A stretch of 47,542 nt of DNA from a bacterium (GCA_024639335.1 JAHEIN010000003.1:1-47542), one strand, 5' to 3'. Counted from the first letter of the stretch, positions 15,814 to 25,607 are shown. Translations and numbers: made by a program. The notes: a model not told the origin generated them from the sequence alone.

Positions 15814-15827
15814 TCGGATGCATCCGA
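15814..15827. promoter_or_regulatory. Perfect 14-base palindrome upstream of the V-ATPase operon
   Basis: TCGGATGCATCCGA is its own reverse complement. It lies just after the TusA-DsrE stop and 69 bases before the V-ATPase subunit D start, with possible -10 boxes TACCGT and TACTGG downstream. It could be an operator or a small transcript-end hairpin. Confidence 0.35.
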
Positions 15828-15895
15828 AGATGTGACCTCCGGCCGCATACCGTCGGTCGAGCCGGTGCGGATACTGGACGAATGGAAAGCGCCGT

Positions 15896-16543
15896 ATGGA
15901 ACGGGTGAGCGCCACTCGCTCGGAGCTGCTGGCTCGGCGGGGTCAGCTCGACCTGGCGCGTCGCGGGCGCGACCTGCTCGAAGACAAACGAGACGAGCTG
16001 ATGAAGGAGTTTCGGAAGGTCGCCGATCTGGTTCTGTCCGGGGAAGGCGCGCTGGAGCGTGCTGCATCCGCTGCGCGTCGTGCCCTCGCTGTGGCGGAGG
16101 CTTTCGATGGTCCGGAGGTCGTGCGCTCCGCTGCGGCCGGAGGCGCCGGGGGTATCCCGCTCGATGCCAGACCGGTGTACATCATGGGCGTCCGGATCGC
16201 AGACATCGAGTACGGGCCGTTGCGGAGGTCTGCGGTCGATCGTGGGTACTCGCTCGCCGGGACGAGCGCTCGAGTAGACGACGCTGCATCGCATTTCGAG
16301 GCCGAGCTGGAGCTCGCGCTCGAGCTTGCCGGACGCGAGCTCCGGCTGAGGCGGCTGGTCGAGGAGATCGCGACGACGACACGCCGAGTGAACGCGCTGG
16401 AGAACATCGTGATACCACAGCTCGAGCGTGAGGCCGGGGCGATCCAGTCGATCCTCGACGAACGTGAACGGCAGGATCGCTTCCGTCTCAAGCGCGCGAA
16501 GGCGCAACGAACCCGTCGAGATGTCGGAGAGGCCGCATCATGA
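15896..16543 (+). CDS. ntpD: V/A-type ATPase subunit D
   Basis: 215 residues, central-stalk subunit that rotates inside the A3B3 head. Recognised by the N-terminal RSELLARRGQLDLARRGRDL and LLEDKRDELMKEF, and the C-terminal helix RRVNALENIVIPQLEREAGA with IQSILDERERQDRFRLKRAK. Both ends form the long antiparallel coiled coil typical of subunit D. It is the first gene of the operon here; in Thermus and many others D is last. ATG 15896 is used; GTG 15905 is an alternative. The stop overlaps the next start (ATGA). Confidence 0.93.
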   Translation: MERVSATRSELLARRGQLDLARRGRDLLEDKRDELMKEFRKVADLVLSGEGALERAASAARRALAVAEAFDGPEVVRSAAAGGAGGIPLDARPVYIMGVRIADIEYGPLRRSAVDRGYSLAGTSARVDDAASHFEAELELALELAGRELRLRRLVEEIATTTRRVNALENIVIPQLEREAGAIQSILDERERQDRFRLKRAKAQRTRRDVGEAAS

Positions 16544-16863
16544 GTGCCAATTCCCCGCTCGTCGAGATCAGGGCCGCAGAGCTGGCCGCCGCCCGGTCGG
16601 TGGCTGCCGCTCGGGAGGAGGTGGCTCGAAGTCTCACCGGCGAACGGAGCGAGGCGACGAATCTGGTCGAACGGGCACGGGCCGAGGGGCGGGCGCTGGC
16701 CGACCAGCACTACGAGGCGGCAATCGACACGGCACGCAGTGAGGCCGCCGATGTAGCCCGATCGGTCGAGCAACGGATCGGTCGACTCCGCACCGACGTC
16801 GCCCCGGAGCTGGATCGGCTGACGCAGGCGATGCTGGAACTCGTCATGGCTCGGATGGAGTGA
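16540..16863 (+). CDS. V/A-type ATPase subunit G/H (peripheral stalk)
   Basis: 107 residues, almost entirely alanine/glutamate/arginine-rich helix (EIRAAELAAARSVAAAREEV; GERSEATNLVERARAEGRAL), as expected for the peripheral-stalk coiled-coil subunit that pairs with subunit E. Assignment rests on size, composition and position between D and I; sequence signatures in this family are weak. ATG start overlaps the subunit D stop. Confidence 0.75.
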   Translation: MSANSPLVEIRAAELAAARSVAAAREEVARSLTGERSEATNLVERARAEGRALADQHYEAAIDTARSEAADVARSVEQRIGRLRTDVAPELDRLTQAMLELVMARME

Positions 16864-16867
16864 CGAG

Positions 16868-18745
16868 ATGCTCGTACCGATGACCAAAGTGCATGTGATC
16901 GGGCATCGGAGGCAACTCCAGGCGACACTCGAGGCACTTCACCGTTCGTCGTCGATCCATCTGATCGACGTCACCGAAGACGCCTCGGTGACGCTCCCGC
17001 CCCTCTCGGCGGACGACGATCAGCTGCAACAGATCGAAGACCTCCGATACCTCAAGGCCCGCATCGACGGTCTGCTCGCACTCTCGGACGACCTGCCTTC
17101 GCCTGTCGTTCCGGCTCCGGAGCTCGGCGACCTCCGTACCGAGATCGACGAGATCGCTCCCCGAATCGAGGAGCTGGCATACGAGCTGACGCGGCTCGAA
17201 ACCGAGTTGGAGACGCTGCCCCGCCACGTGAGGTCGCTCGAACGGCTGGTTCCGCTCCTCCCGGAACTGACTCAGCTCGAGGGCTACGACACCGACGCCG
17301 TGATCCTCGACGCACGCCACGCCGCGACGCTCGGGGAACTCAACGTCGCGTTGAACGAACTCCTGGCAGGCAACTTCGAGATCATCTCCGGGCAGGTCGA
17401 CACCGACACCGTCGGTGCCGTCATCGTGACACCGAAATCGGCGAAGACCGACATCCAGTCGTTGTTGGGCCGGCAGCAGGTCAACCGGGTTCGGCTTCCA
17501 CATCGCTACGAATCGGTTCCGTTCAGAGATGCGATCACGATGATGAAGCGCAGGCTGACCGAGCTTCCAATCGAGATCACGTCACTGCGCGAGCGGATCA
17601 GCGATGAGATCCGGCGTCATCCCGGTTGGATCACGGCGAGCGTCTCGCTCGCAGAGAGGCTCGAGCAACTCACGGCACTTCGACATCTGGGTGCCACATC
17701 CCACACCTTCGTCGTGTCGGGGTGGGTGCCGACGCCACAACTCGCCAAGATCGCAGGGATCGTGGCGGACGTCGGTACCGGCGAGGTGATCGTCGAGACG
17801 GCTCCGATCAGCCCCGATGAGCGTCCACCGGTCCTGATGTCCAACCGGTCGCTGGCTCGGCCATTCGAGCCCCTCGTGTCGCTGCTGTCGGCCCCGCAGT
17901 ACGGCAGCCTCGATCCCACCACGCTGATGATGATCTTCCTGCCGCTGTTTTTCGGGATGATGCTCGGCGACGTCGTGTACGGGCTCCTCCTCGGCGGCAT
18001 CGCGTTGTACGTGCGCCGGAGGACCCGCGACAGCTCCCCCGCCGTGTCGGAGTTCTCGAAGGTCTTCCTGCTTGCGGCGATCTGGACGGTGATCTGGGGA
18101 GTGGTCTTCGGGGAGGTGCTCGGAGACCTCGGCCACCGGCTGTTCGATCTCGAGCCCATCTGGATCAATCGCGAGGAAGCTCTTCAACCACTGCTGATCT
18201 TCTCGATCGCAGTGGGCGCAGCCCACGTGACGCTCGGTGTGGCGCTCGGGATCTGGACCGCAGGCAGAATGCGAGACCGCAAGAAGCTCGGCACCTCGAT
18301 CGGCACGCTGTTGGCGCTCGTCGGCCTCATGTCGATCGTCGGCGTGGCCGTGGATCGGCTTCCCGATGGCCTGATGACGCCGGCGGTGGCCGTTGTGGTG
18401 GTGGGCACGGTGCTGCTGATCGCCATGGAGGGGCCGATCGGACTGCTGACGGGCCCGCTCGAGCTGATGGGCCTCACCGGAAACGTCCTCTCGTACCTCC
18501 GCATCGCAGCGATCGGGATTGCGTCGGTGTACCTCGCCCGGGTTGCGAACGAGCTCGGCTCGCTCGGCCCGCTCTGGCTCGGTGTGATCATCGCCGGGCT
18601 GTTCCATGCGCTGAACCTGGCCCTCGGCGTATTCAGCCCCACCATCCAGGCGCTCCGCCTCCACTACGTCGAGTTCTTCGGGAAGTTCTACGAAGGCGAA
18701 GGTGTCCCCTTCGAGCCCTTCGGTCCACTCCAGAGAAAGGAATGA
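16868..18745 (+). CDS. ntpI: V/A-type ATPase subunit I (a-type stator)
   Basis: 625 residues. Stator subunit carrying the ion half-channels. The N-terminal about 330 residues are soluble with coiled-coil stretches (EIDEIAPRIEELAYELTRLE); the C-terminal part has about eight membrane helices beginning TLMMIFLPLFFGMMLGDVVY, a hallmark of the family. The essential Arg is probably in GNVLSYLRIAAIGIASVYLA near residue 545. The C-terminus LHYVEFFGKFYEGEGVPFEP is also characteristic. The gene ends in ATGA with the proteolipid gene. Confidence 0.95.
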   Translation: MLVPMTKVHVIGHRRQLQATLEALHRSSSIHLIDVTEDASVTLPPLSADDDQLQQIEDLRYLKARIDGLLALSDDLPSPVVPAPELGDLRTEIDEIAPRIEELAYELTRLETELETLPRHVRSLERLVPLLPELTQLEGYDTDAVILDARHAATLGELNVALNELLAGNFEIISGQVDTDTVGAVIVTPKSAKTDIQSLLGRQQVNRVRLPHRYESVPFRDAITMMKRRLTELPIEITSLRERISDEIRRHPGWITASVSLAERLEQLTALRHLGATSHTFVVSGWVPTPQLAKIAGIVADVGTGEVIVETAPISPDERPPVLMSNRSLARPFEPLVSLLSAPQYGSLDPTTLMMIFLPLFFGMMLGDVVYGLLLGGIALYVRRRTRDSSPAVSEFSKVFLLAAIWTVIWGVVFGEVLGDLGHRLFDLEPIWINREEALQPLLIFSIAVGAAHVTLGVALGIWTAGRMRDRKKLGTSIGTLLALVGLMSIVGVAVDRLPDGLMTPAVAVVVVGTVLLIAMEGPIGLLTGPLELMGLTGNVLSYLRIAAIGIASVYLARVANELGSLGPLWLGVIIAGLFHALNLALGVFSPTIQALRLHYVEFFGKFYEGEGVPFEPFGPLQRKE

Positions 18746-18969
18746 ACATGGAAGTTGGATTGCTCGCGGTAGGGGCCGGTCTCGCCATCGGCTTGGCCGC
18801 AATCGCGACCGGGTATGCCCAGGCGAGGATCGGTTCGGCGGGGATCGGCGCCTTGGCCGAGAAGCCCGAGCTGACCGGTCGAGTCATCCTTCTGCTGGCC
18901 CTGCCCGAGACCCTCGTCATCCTCGGTTTCGCCGTTGCCGCAATGATCATCCTGCTGCTCGGCGGCTGA
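18742..18969 (+). CDS. ntpK: V/A-type ATPase proteolipid (c/K) subunit, two helices
   Basis: 75 residues forming one hairpin: helix 1 about 5-38, helix 2 about 47-73. The ion-carrying Glu is Glu56 in LLALPETLVILGF. Helix 1 has Gln27 in ATGYAQARIG. The Gln27-Glu56 spacing of 29 equals that of Gln110-Glu139 in Enterococcus hirae NtpK, and Glu is followed by Thr57, a pattern compatible with Na+ binding. Single-hairpin size is like bacterial A-type c-subunits rather than the doubled enterococcal form. ATG 18742 overlaps the preceding stop; ATG 18748, with AAAGGA upstream, is an alternative start. Confidence 0.92.
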   Translation: MNMEVGLLAVGAGLAIGLAAIATGYAQARIGSAGIGALAEKPELTGRVILLLALPETLVILGFAVAAMIILLLGG

Positions 18970-19571
18970 TGGGCCTCGAGACGATCGTCGGGGCGATCGC
19001 CGACGAGGCGGACGCGGAGGTCTCCGAGATCCGATCGGAGGCCGACGTTCAGGTGGCGCGGATCCGCGCCGATGCTGCCGAGCGTGCCGCGGAGGAGCGG
19101 GACCGCTGGAGCAGGTCTCGGGATGAGGAAGCGGACCGGGTGGTTGCCGGCATCGTGAACCGAGCCCGCCTCCACGCCGACCGGAAGGTCGCAGACGCGA
19201 GGGAGGAGCTCTTTCAGGAAGCGCTCGGACGGCTCCGGGAGGAGGTGATCGATGTCGTAGAGAAAGGAGACTACGCCCGGGTGTTTCGAGGGCTGTACGA
19301 CGAAGCGCTGAAGGTGATTCCCGATCCCGACGCGACCGTTTTGGTGAGGCCGGCCGATGCGCACCGTGCCTCCGAGGTCGTTCGAGGGCGGGGTGCGACG
19401 GGCGAGATCCTTTCGGTGCTCGATTGTCTCGGCGGTCTCGATATCGAGGCGGTGGACGGAAGGTCTGTCAGGAACACGCTCGACGCCAGGTTGGCGCAGT
19501 CGGAGCGTCGATTGAGGAGACTGGCAGTGGAGTTGGTCCCACAGCTGTCCTCATCCGGAGGCGGGACGTGA
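18969..19571 (+). CDS. ntpE: V/A-type ATPase subunit E (peripheral stalk)
   Basis: 200 residues. N-terminal half is a long charged coiled coil (ADEADAEVSEIRSEADVQVA; VNRARLHADRKVADAREELF). The C-terminal half is a globular domain with the family-like VLVRPADAHRASEVVRG and LGGLDIEAVDGRSVRNTLDA. Together these match subunit E, which anchors the head to subunit I with G/H. ATG 18969 overlaps the proteolipid stop by one base (TGATG); the gene overlaps subunit C by four. Confidence 0.88.
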   Translation: MGLETIVGAIADEADAEVSEIRSEADVQVARIRADAAERAAEERDRWSRSRDEEADRVVAGIVNRARLHADRKVADAREELFQEALGRLREEVIDVVEKGDYARVFRGLYDEALKVIPDPDATVLVRPADAHRASEVVRGRGATGEILSVLDCLGGLDIEAVDGRSVRNTLDARLAQSERRLRRLAVELVPQLSSSGGGT

Positions 19572-20620
19572 CCGGATACGACTACGGCAACGCCAGGCTA
19601 CGGGTTCGAGCTTCCGCCTGGTTGTCCTCGTTCGACTACCGGAATCTGCTCGCCGCCACCGGCCTCGATGCGGTGTTGGGCTCGCTGGCACAGGGGCCAT
19701 ATGCGGAGGATGTCGCCACCGCCATGGGGCGCTACAGAGGGATCCGGCGCTTGGACGAGGCGGTTCGCCTGCACTTGTCACGGGAGCTCTCCGAGGTGCG
19801 ATCGTTCTACGAAGAGCGGATCTCGGGTCGGCTCGGGGGCTATCTGGCTCGTTGGGACATCAGGAACGTTCGATCCATTCTGCGCGACATCCACCGTCGG
19901 CACCAGCAGCCGCCGAGCGTGTCGCTGCTCGTCTCGGCCGGTGCGCTCGACGCCGAGTCGTTGACGGAAATCGCTGCGCAGCGAGATGTCCGGTCCGCCG
20001 TGGACCTCCTCAGCGTGTGGCGGTTGCCGTCTTCCGACGTGGTCCGGCAGCTTCGAAACGCCATCCCGCATTTCGCAGAGACCGGCGACATCCTGGTGCT
20101 GGAGAGGGCGCTCGACGTCGCGTTCGGAGTGCACGTGATGAGCGTTCGGGCTGATGGGGACGATCGCGTCGCCGAGACACTCGCCCGAGAGATCGACAGA
20201 ATCAACCTGGTGTCCATGGCGAGGGTGCTCGATGTCGCCCGGGCGACCGGAGCTGTCCCGGCGTTCGCTCCGATCGATGGGGGCATCATTCCCGCCGACA
20301 CCTGGGTGCACCTGGTGGGGATCGAACGGGACACAGCCGCGTCGAGCATCGTTTCGCGGCTTCCCACTGCCTGGGCACCGGTCGTGGCCGACTGGGTCGA
20401 GAACGGTGGCGCAGCCCGGCTCGATGACGGGGTCGAGGATGCGTTGGCACGGGCTGCGGTCCAGATGTTCCGCACCGGAGACGCGCTGGGGATCGACGTC
20501 CCGCTCGGATACATGGGCCAACAGGAGGCAGAGGCGAGGAACCTGAGGCTGGTCGGCAGGGCAGTCGCCGACGATCTACCACGTGAAGAGGCATACGACA
20601 GACTGCTGGGAATCGCATGA
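19568..20620 (+). CDS. ntpC: V/A-type ATPase subunit C (central stalk to ring connector)
   Basis: 350 residues, mostly helical. Family-like N-terminus MTGYDYGNARLRVRASAWLS, then FYEERISGRLGGYLARWDIR followed by NVRSILRDIHRR, and the C-terminal MGQQEAEARNLRLVGRAVAD, typical of AtpC/NtpC (KxxExxNLR-like). The subunit sits on the c-ring and couples the central stalk to it. GTG 19568 is chosen because it overlaps the subunit E stop (GTGA) and gives the usual length. The product is soluble. Confidence 0.9.
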   Translation: MTGYDYGNARLRVRASAWLSSFDYRNLLAATGLDAVLGSLAQGPYAEDVATAMGRYRGIRRLDEAVRLHLSRELSEVRSFYEERISGRLGGYLARWDIRNVRSILRDIHRRHQQPPSVSLLVSAGALDAESLTEIAAQRDVRSAVDLLSVWRLPSSDVVRQLRNAIPHFAETGDILVLERALDVAFGVHVMSVRADGDDRVAETLAREIDRINLVSMARVLDVARATGAVPAFAPIDGGIIPADTWVHLVGIERDTAASSIVSRLPTAWAPVVADWVENGGAARLDDGVEDALARAAVQMFRTGDALGIDVPLGYMGQQEAEARNLRLVGRAVADDLPREEAYDRLLGIA

Positions 20621-20961
20621 CACTGGCTCGGCTCGTCGTGGTCGCTCCAACCGATCTCGCCGATGGGTTCAGGCTCACCGGAGTCGGGATCGAGACCGCC
20701 GAGTCGGGCGAGGAGGCGGAGCAGGTGATCGGCACGATGCTGCGGCAGGGGGAACGAGGGGTGATCGCCGTGTACCGCCCCCTGTTTCAGGGATTGGGCG
20801 AGGACCTGCAGCGGCGTCTCAAGGCTTCGGTCTCACCGGTCGTCGTCGAGCTGCCGTCCGGGCTGGGGGCCGAGCCGGACGAGCTCCGGCGGACCCGTCT
20901 CGCCGAGCGGTTGCAGCGGGCGATCGGCTATCACGTCAGCTTCGGGGAGGACGAGTCATGA
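20617..20961 (+). CDS. ntpF: V/A-type ATPase subunit F
   Basis: 114 residues, small alpha/beta central-stalk subunit that binds subunit D. Seen: LVVVAPTDLADGFRLTGVGI, EEAEQVIGTMLRQGERGVIA and SPVVVELPSG. In the family, subunit F starts with a beta strand plus a GFxLxG motif, present here. ATG overlaps the subunit C stop; the gene ends in ATGA with subunit A. Confidence 0.9.
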   Translation: MTLARLVVVAPTDLADGFRLTGVGIETAESGEEAEQVIGTMLRQGERGVIAVYRPLFQGLGEDLQRRLKASVSPVVVELPSGLGAEPDELRRTRLAERLQRAIGYHVSFGEDES

Positions 20962-22733
20962 CATCGGCTCCTCGACGTCCGGACACGCCGGCGGCAGGCA
21001 AGGTCCTGCGGGTCGCGGGCCCTGTCGTCGTCGCCACCGGCCTGGATCGGACCCGCCTCTACAACGTCGTGAGAGTGGGGCGGAGGCGCCTGATCGGGGA
21101 GGTCATCCGGCTGAGCGGCGAGATGGCAGTCATCCAGGTCTACGAGTCCACCGGCGGCCTTCAGGTCGGCAGCGACGTGATCGACACCGGCGCACCCCTC
21201 GATGTCGAGCTCGGTCCTGGTCTGCTCGGTCAGGTCTTCGATGGTGTCCAGCGCCCGCTACGCACCCTCGCTGCCGACGACGACCACCCGTTCGGACAGC
21301 CGTTCCTGCGGCGGGGGATCGACGTGCCGGCTCTCTCCGAGCGGGAGTGGGACGTGCGTTTGACCGTCTCGGTGGGTGACGAAGTCGAAGTCGGTGACGT
21401 TGTTGCGACCGTCCAGGAGACTCCTGCCATCGATCATCGCATCATGGTGCCCCCGGGCCGCGCCGGCAGGGTCACCGAGGTGTGCAACGGACCGGTGATG
21501 ACGAGTGACGCCGTGATCTGGACGGACGATCACCCCGTGGCGCTCACGTCGCGCTGGCCAGTCCGGCTTCGCCGTGGGGCGAAGCAGCGGCTCGATCCGG
21601 TGACGCCCCTGGTCACCGGCCAGCGTGTGGTCGACATGCTCTATCCGGTGGCGCGCGGTGGTAGCGCAGCCATCCCGGGCGGTTTCGGAACGGGAAAGAC
21701 GGTGCATGAGCAGACCCTGGCGAAGTGGTCGGACGCAGACGTGATCATCTATGTCGGCTGCGGGGAGCGTGGCAACGAGCTAGCCGAGGTTCTCGAGGAG
21801 TTCCCGAGACTCGTCGACCCTCGATCGGGTGCTTCGCTGATGGATCGGACGATCCTGATCGCCAACACCTCGAACATGCCGGTCGCAGCGAGAGAGGCGA
21901 GTATCTACACGGCTATCACAATCGCCGAGTATTACCGAGACCAGGGCTACGACGTTGCGGTGATGGCAGACTCGACGAGCCGTTGGGGCGAAGCATTGCG
22001 CGAAGTGTCGAGCCGCCTCGAGGAGATGCCGGGCGAGGAGGGGTATCCGGCGTACCTTCCCTCGAGGCTGGCAGAGTTCTATGAGAGATCGGGCGCGGTG
22101 GAGGCGTTGGGTACGCCCGACCGCCATGGCTCGGTCACGGTCATCGGCGCAGTCTCGCCGCCGGGCGGCGACTTCTCCGAGCCGGTCACCCAGTACAGCC
22201 TCCGCCTGGCAGGGACGTTCTGGGCGCTCGACGCCGATCTCGCCCGTCGCCGCCACTATCCGGCGATTCACTGGAACCGGAGCTACAGCCTCTACGAGCT
22301 CGATCGATGGTTCGACGAACACGTCGATCGCGACTGGTCGCGCCACCGGGCGTGGGCGCTCGAACTGCTCGGCCGCGAGGACGAGCTGCAGAGCATCGTC
22401 CGGCTGCTGGGCGCCGATGCGTTGGCCCCGGTCGAGCGGGTCACCTTTCACACCGGTCGGGTCCTTCGAGAGGACTTCCTGCAGCAGTCGGCGTTCGATG
22501 AGATCGACGCATTCTGTCCGCTCGCCAAGCAGTTCTGGATGCTTGCGGTCATCCGACACGCCCACGATCTACTGGTCGATCGCGCATCCGCCGAAGACGT
22601 CGACGCTGCGGAGCTGACCTCTTCACCCGTCCTCGCCGAGCTCGGCAGGATGAAGCTCTGGAGCCCCGAGTCGTGCGAGGAGCGGGCTCGCGAGCTGATC
22701 GGCAGACTCACCGCGGAGGTGGGGACAGCATGA
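20958..22733 (+). CDS. ntpA: V/A-type ATPase catalytic subunit A
   Basis: 591 residues. Catalytic nucleotide-binding subunit. P-loop GGFGTGKT at 241-248, with [52 protein letters not shown] and [17 protein letters not shown], all diagnostic of the A-type rather than the F-type beta subunit. The extra 'bulge' domain between about 110 and 190 ([20 protein letters not shown]) is also A-specific. Length is usual. ATG overlaps the subunit F stop. Confidence 0.97.
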   Translation: MTSAPRRPDTPAAGKVLRVAGPVVVATGLDRTRLYNVVRVGRRRLIGEVIRLSGEMAVIQVYESTGGLQVGSDVIDTGAPLDVELGPGLLGQVFDGVQRPLRTLAADDDHPFGQPFLRRGIDVPALSEREWDVRLTVSVGDEVEVGDVVATVQETPAIDHRIMVPPGRAGRVTEVCNGPVMTSDAVIWTDDHPVALTSRWPVRLRRGAKQRLDPVTPLVTGQRVVDMLYPVARGGSAAIPGGFGTGKTVHEQTLAKWSDADVIIYVGCGERGNELAEVLEEFPRLVDPRSGASLMDRTILIANTSNMPVAAREASIYTAITIAEYYRDQGYDVAVMADSTSRWGEALREVSSRLEEMPGEEGYPAYLPSRLAEFYERSGAVEALGTPDRHGSVTVIGAVSPPGGDFSEPVTQYSLRLAGTFWALDADLARRRHYPAIHWNRSYSLYELDRWFDEHVDRDWSRHRAWALELLGREDELQSIVRLLGADALAPVERVTFHTGRVLREDFLQQSAFDEIDAFCPLAKQFWMLAVIRHAHDLLVDRASAEDVDAAELTSSPVLAELGRMKLWSPESCEERARELIGRLTAEVGTA

Positions 22734-24118
22734 GGGACCGGGGGCTCAGAGTCGTCGAGCTGCGCACCGTCACCTATGTGTCCGGCCCGCTGCTGTTCAT
22801 CGATCACGCCCACGGCGTCCATGCCGAAGAGGTCGTCGAGGTGGTCACGCCGGATGGGGAGATCCGGAGAGGTCAGGTACTGGAGGTCGATGGGGCCAAA
22901 GCCGTCATCGAGGTGTACTCGGGCACCAAAGGGCTCGATCTGGCGACGACCCGCATCCGTCTCGGTGGAGACAGCGCCAGGCTCGGTGTCGGCGGCGGGC
23001 TGCTCGGCAGGATGTTCGATGGCTCCGGTCAGCCAACCGACGGTGGCCCACCGCCAATGCCCGAGGAGTTCTGGGACGTCAACGGGTTGCCTATCAATCC
23101 GGCCGCCCGTCGCTACCCATCGGAGTTCATCGAGACTGGTATCTCCACGATCGACGGCCTCAACACGCTGGTGAGAGGGCAGAAACTTCCGATCTTCTCG
23201 GGGTTCGGTCTCCCGGCGGGTGAGCTCGCGGCCGACATCGCCACCCACGCCCGGGTCGTAGGAGCAGAACAAGACGAGTTCGTGGTGGTGTTCGCCGCCA
23301 TGGGCACCACGGCACGTGAGGCCAGCTTCTTCCGGCGGCACCTCGAAGAGGGAGGGCGGCTGAACCGAACGGTGTTGTTCCTGAACCTGGCCGACGACCC
23401 GACCATCGAGCGACTCCTGACACCCCGGTTGGCTTTGACTGCCGCAGAGTTCCTGGCATTCGAGCGCGGGATGCACGTGCTGGTCATTTTGACGGACATG
23501 ACCAACTACTGCGAAGCCCTGCGTGAGGTGGCCACGGCCCGGGAGGAGGTCCCGGGCCGGCGAGGCTTTCCCGGATACATGTACACGGACCTGGCGTCGA
23601 TCTTCGAACGAGCGGGTCGCCTGCACGGCCACTCGGGATCGGTGACGCAACTCGTGATCCTATCGATGCCCGATGACGACATCACCCATCCGATTCCGGA
23701 CTTGTCGGGTTACATCACCGAGGGACAGATCGTTCTGTCACGCGATCTCCACCGCCGAGGCCTGTTCCCGCCGGTCGACGTCCTCCCCAGCCTGAGCCGG
23801 CTGATGAACGCGGGAATCGGAGCCGGAAAGACCCGTGAGGACCATCGTCCGATCGCTGATCAGCTGTATTCGTTCTACGCACAGGGTCGAGACCTCAGGC
23901 GTCTCATCGCGGTCGTCGGCGAGGGAAGCCTCAGCCCTGCGGACCGGCGGCTCCTCGCCTTCGCCGACGCCTTCGAGCAGCGGTTCGTCGATCAGGATGG
24001 GCGGAGGCCGCTCACAGAGACACTCGAAATCGCCTGGAAGTTGCTGGCGGACTTCGGCAACGACGAGCTCAAACGCATTCCACCTGACATGCTGGAGCGA
24101 TATCGAACCGACGATTGA
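22730..24118 (+). CDS. ntpB: V/A-type ATPase regulatory subunit B
   Basis: 462 residues. Non-catalytic nucleotide-binding subunit. [20 protein letters not shown] and [13 protein letters not shown] (degenerate P-loop, as normal for B), [40 protein letters not shown] and [20 protein letters not shown] are all signatures. It starts at ATG 22730, overlapping the subunit A stop, and is the last gene of the operon. Its end is only 15 bases from the convergent mgtE stop; a CCTCT/AGAGG stem (24131-24147) is the only hairpin seen there. Confidence 0.97.
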   Translation: MRDRGLRVVELRTVTYVSGPLLFIDHAHGVHAEEVVEVVTPDGEIRRGQVLEVDGAKAVIEVYSGTKGLDLATTRIRLGGDSARLGVGGGLLGRMFDGSGQPTDGGPPPMPEEFWDVNGLPINPAARRYPSEFIETGISTIDGLNTLVRGQKLPIFSGFGLPAGELAADIATHARVVGAEQDEFVVVFAAMGTTAREASFFRRHLEEGGRLNRTVLFLNLADDPTIERLLTPRLALTAAEFLAFERGMHVLVILTDMTNYCEALREVATAREEVPGRRGFPGYMYTDLASIFERAGRLHGHSGSVTQLVILSMPDDDITHPIPDLSGYITEGQIVLSRDLHRRGLFPPVDVLPSLSRLMNAGIGAGKTREDHRPIADQLYSFYAQGRDLRRLIAVVGEGSLSPADRRLLAFADAFEQRFVDQDGRRPLTETLEIAWKLLADFGNDELKRIPPDMLERYRTDD

Positions 24119-24133
24119 TCACGTCCGGACCTC

Positions 24134-25540
24134 TCAGAGCAAGAGGCCTGCGACGAGGAGGAATCCGCCGAACCCGACGATGTCGGTGATCAGGGTGAGG
24201 AAGATGCTCGAGGCGAGGGCGGGGTCGAGACCGATGCGTCGCATACCGAGCGGGATGACGGTCCCCGAGGTCGATGCGATCAAGAGATTGGCCAGAGCGG
24301 CGGCGGCCACCACCGCGGCTATCTGAGCGCTCGACGCCTGCGAGGTGCTGAATACTCCCAAACCGATCAGAGCCATCGTCACCAGCGCAGCAAACACCGC
24401 CAACGCGAGTCCGTTGAACAGCCCGATCGTCGCCTGGCGCGCCACGATCTCACGGCTTCGCCCGGATGGGATCGAGTCGGTCGCAAGTCCGCGGATCACG
24501 ACGGCCAGACTCTGCGAGCCGCCGTTGCCGCCCAACAGCGCAATCACCGGCATGAGCGCAGCCAGAATCGGCTCTCGTGAGATGAGGCCGGTTTGCGATT
24601 CGATGACGAATGCCACCGTGAGTGCCAGCAGGAGATTCAAGCCCAGCCATGGCAGTCTCACCCGCACCGACCTCGCCACGTGGGTGTAGACGGTCTCCTC
24701 GGCTCCGGCGCCGACCGACGTGGCGAAGTCCTCCGACGCCTCGGCCTGAACGGTCTCGATGACCGACTCGTGGGTCACCATGCCGAGGAGCCGGCCCTGG
24801 CTGCTGACGACCGGGACACCGAAGAGGTTGTATCGCTGTGTCAATTCTGCGACGACTTCCCGGTCGGTGTCGGTCTGGACCGTGACCGGGTTGTGGATCA
24901 TCACCTCCTCCAGGCCGACGCCCGGACGATTGAACACCAAGTCTCGAAACGACAGCACTCCGACCAGTCGTTCGGCTTCGTCGACGATGTAGACGTATGA
25001 GAGGTCTTCGACCTCTTCATGGAGAAGGCGGAGGCGTTCGATCGCCTCGCCGGCGGTCATCCCGATAGGCAGCGCAGCGATGTCGGTGGTCATCAGGCCG
25101 CCGGCGCTGTCCGGGGCAAAGGTCAGGAGGTCGCGTATCTCGTCTGCGGACTCGTCCTCGACCAACTCGAGCAGTGCGTTGATCTCGCTCCGTTCCAGTC
25201 GCTCGAGGATGTCCACTGCTTCCTCGGGCGGCATCTCCATGAGGATCCGCGAGGCCATTTGAGGGTCGAGCTCGAGCAGGATCTCCGCTGCGAGATCATC
25301 TCGAAGCTCTTCGAGCACCTCGGCGGCGTCATCGACCGTGAGTTCGGTGACCAACTCACCGGCAGCGCTCTCGCTGATCGCCTCGAGGATGTCGGCGGCG
25401 TCGGCAGGCGTGGCTTCGGCGATCGCTGCCCAGTCGGCGCCGTGCCCTTCGAGATACTCCTCCACCTCATCGGGTTGGCGCCGGGCGCGGAGGCGCAGTT
25501 GTCGAGCGAGTTCTCTCGGTCGCAGCAGCCTTCGTGGCAT
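24134..25540 (-). CDS. mgtE: MgtE-type magnesium transporter
   Basis: 468 residues. Mg2+ channel of the inner membrane. The N-terminal helical superfamily domain (about 20-135: DAADILEAISESAAGELVTE; MASRILMEMPPEEAVDILER), two CBS domains (LMTTDIAALPIGMTAGEAIE; MIHNPVTVQTDTDREVVAEL), a plug helix and five membrane helices with the pore segment ALMPVIALLGGNGGSQSLAV are in the standard order. The C-terminal DIVGFGGFLLVAGLLL is also typical. ATG 25540 is chosen since GGAGG lies five bases before it; ATG 25543 is too close. A TATCGT box lies upstream. Confidence 0.95.
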   Translation of the reverse strand: MPRRLLRPRELARQLRLRARRQPDEVEEYLEGHGADWAAIAEATPADAADILEAISESAAGELVTELTVDDAAEVLEELRDDLAAEILLELDPQMASRILMEMPPEEAVDILERLERSEINALLELVEDESADEIRDLLTFAPDSAGGLMTTDIAALPIGMTAGEAIERLRLLHEEVEDLSYVYIVDEAERLVGVLSFRDLVFNRPGVGLEEVMIHNPVTVQTDTDREVVAELTQRYNLFGVPVVSSQGRLLGMVTHESVIETVQAEASEDFATSVGAGAEETVYTHVARSVRVRLPWLGLNLLLALTVAFVIESQTGLISREPILAALMPVIALLGGNGGSQSLAVVIRGLATDSIPSGRSREIVARQATIGLFNGLALAVFAALVTMALIGLGVFSTSQASSAQIAAVVAAAALANLLIASTSGTVIPLGMRRIGLDPALASSIFLTLITDIVGFGGFLLVAGLLL

Positions 25541-25607
25541 CATCGCCTCCAATCAGCTCTCACGATAGGACGGTGAGCGGGCGCGGTATCGGCCACCCCG
25601 AAGCGAC

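Noticed and set aside
22448-23650. Minus-strand open frame opposite subunits A and B
   Set aside because: Antisense to well-conserved ATPase genes, with no signatures.
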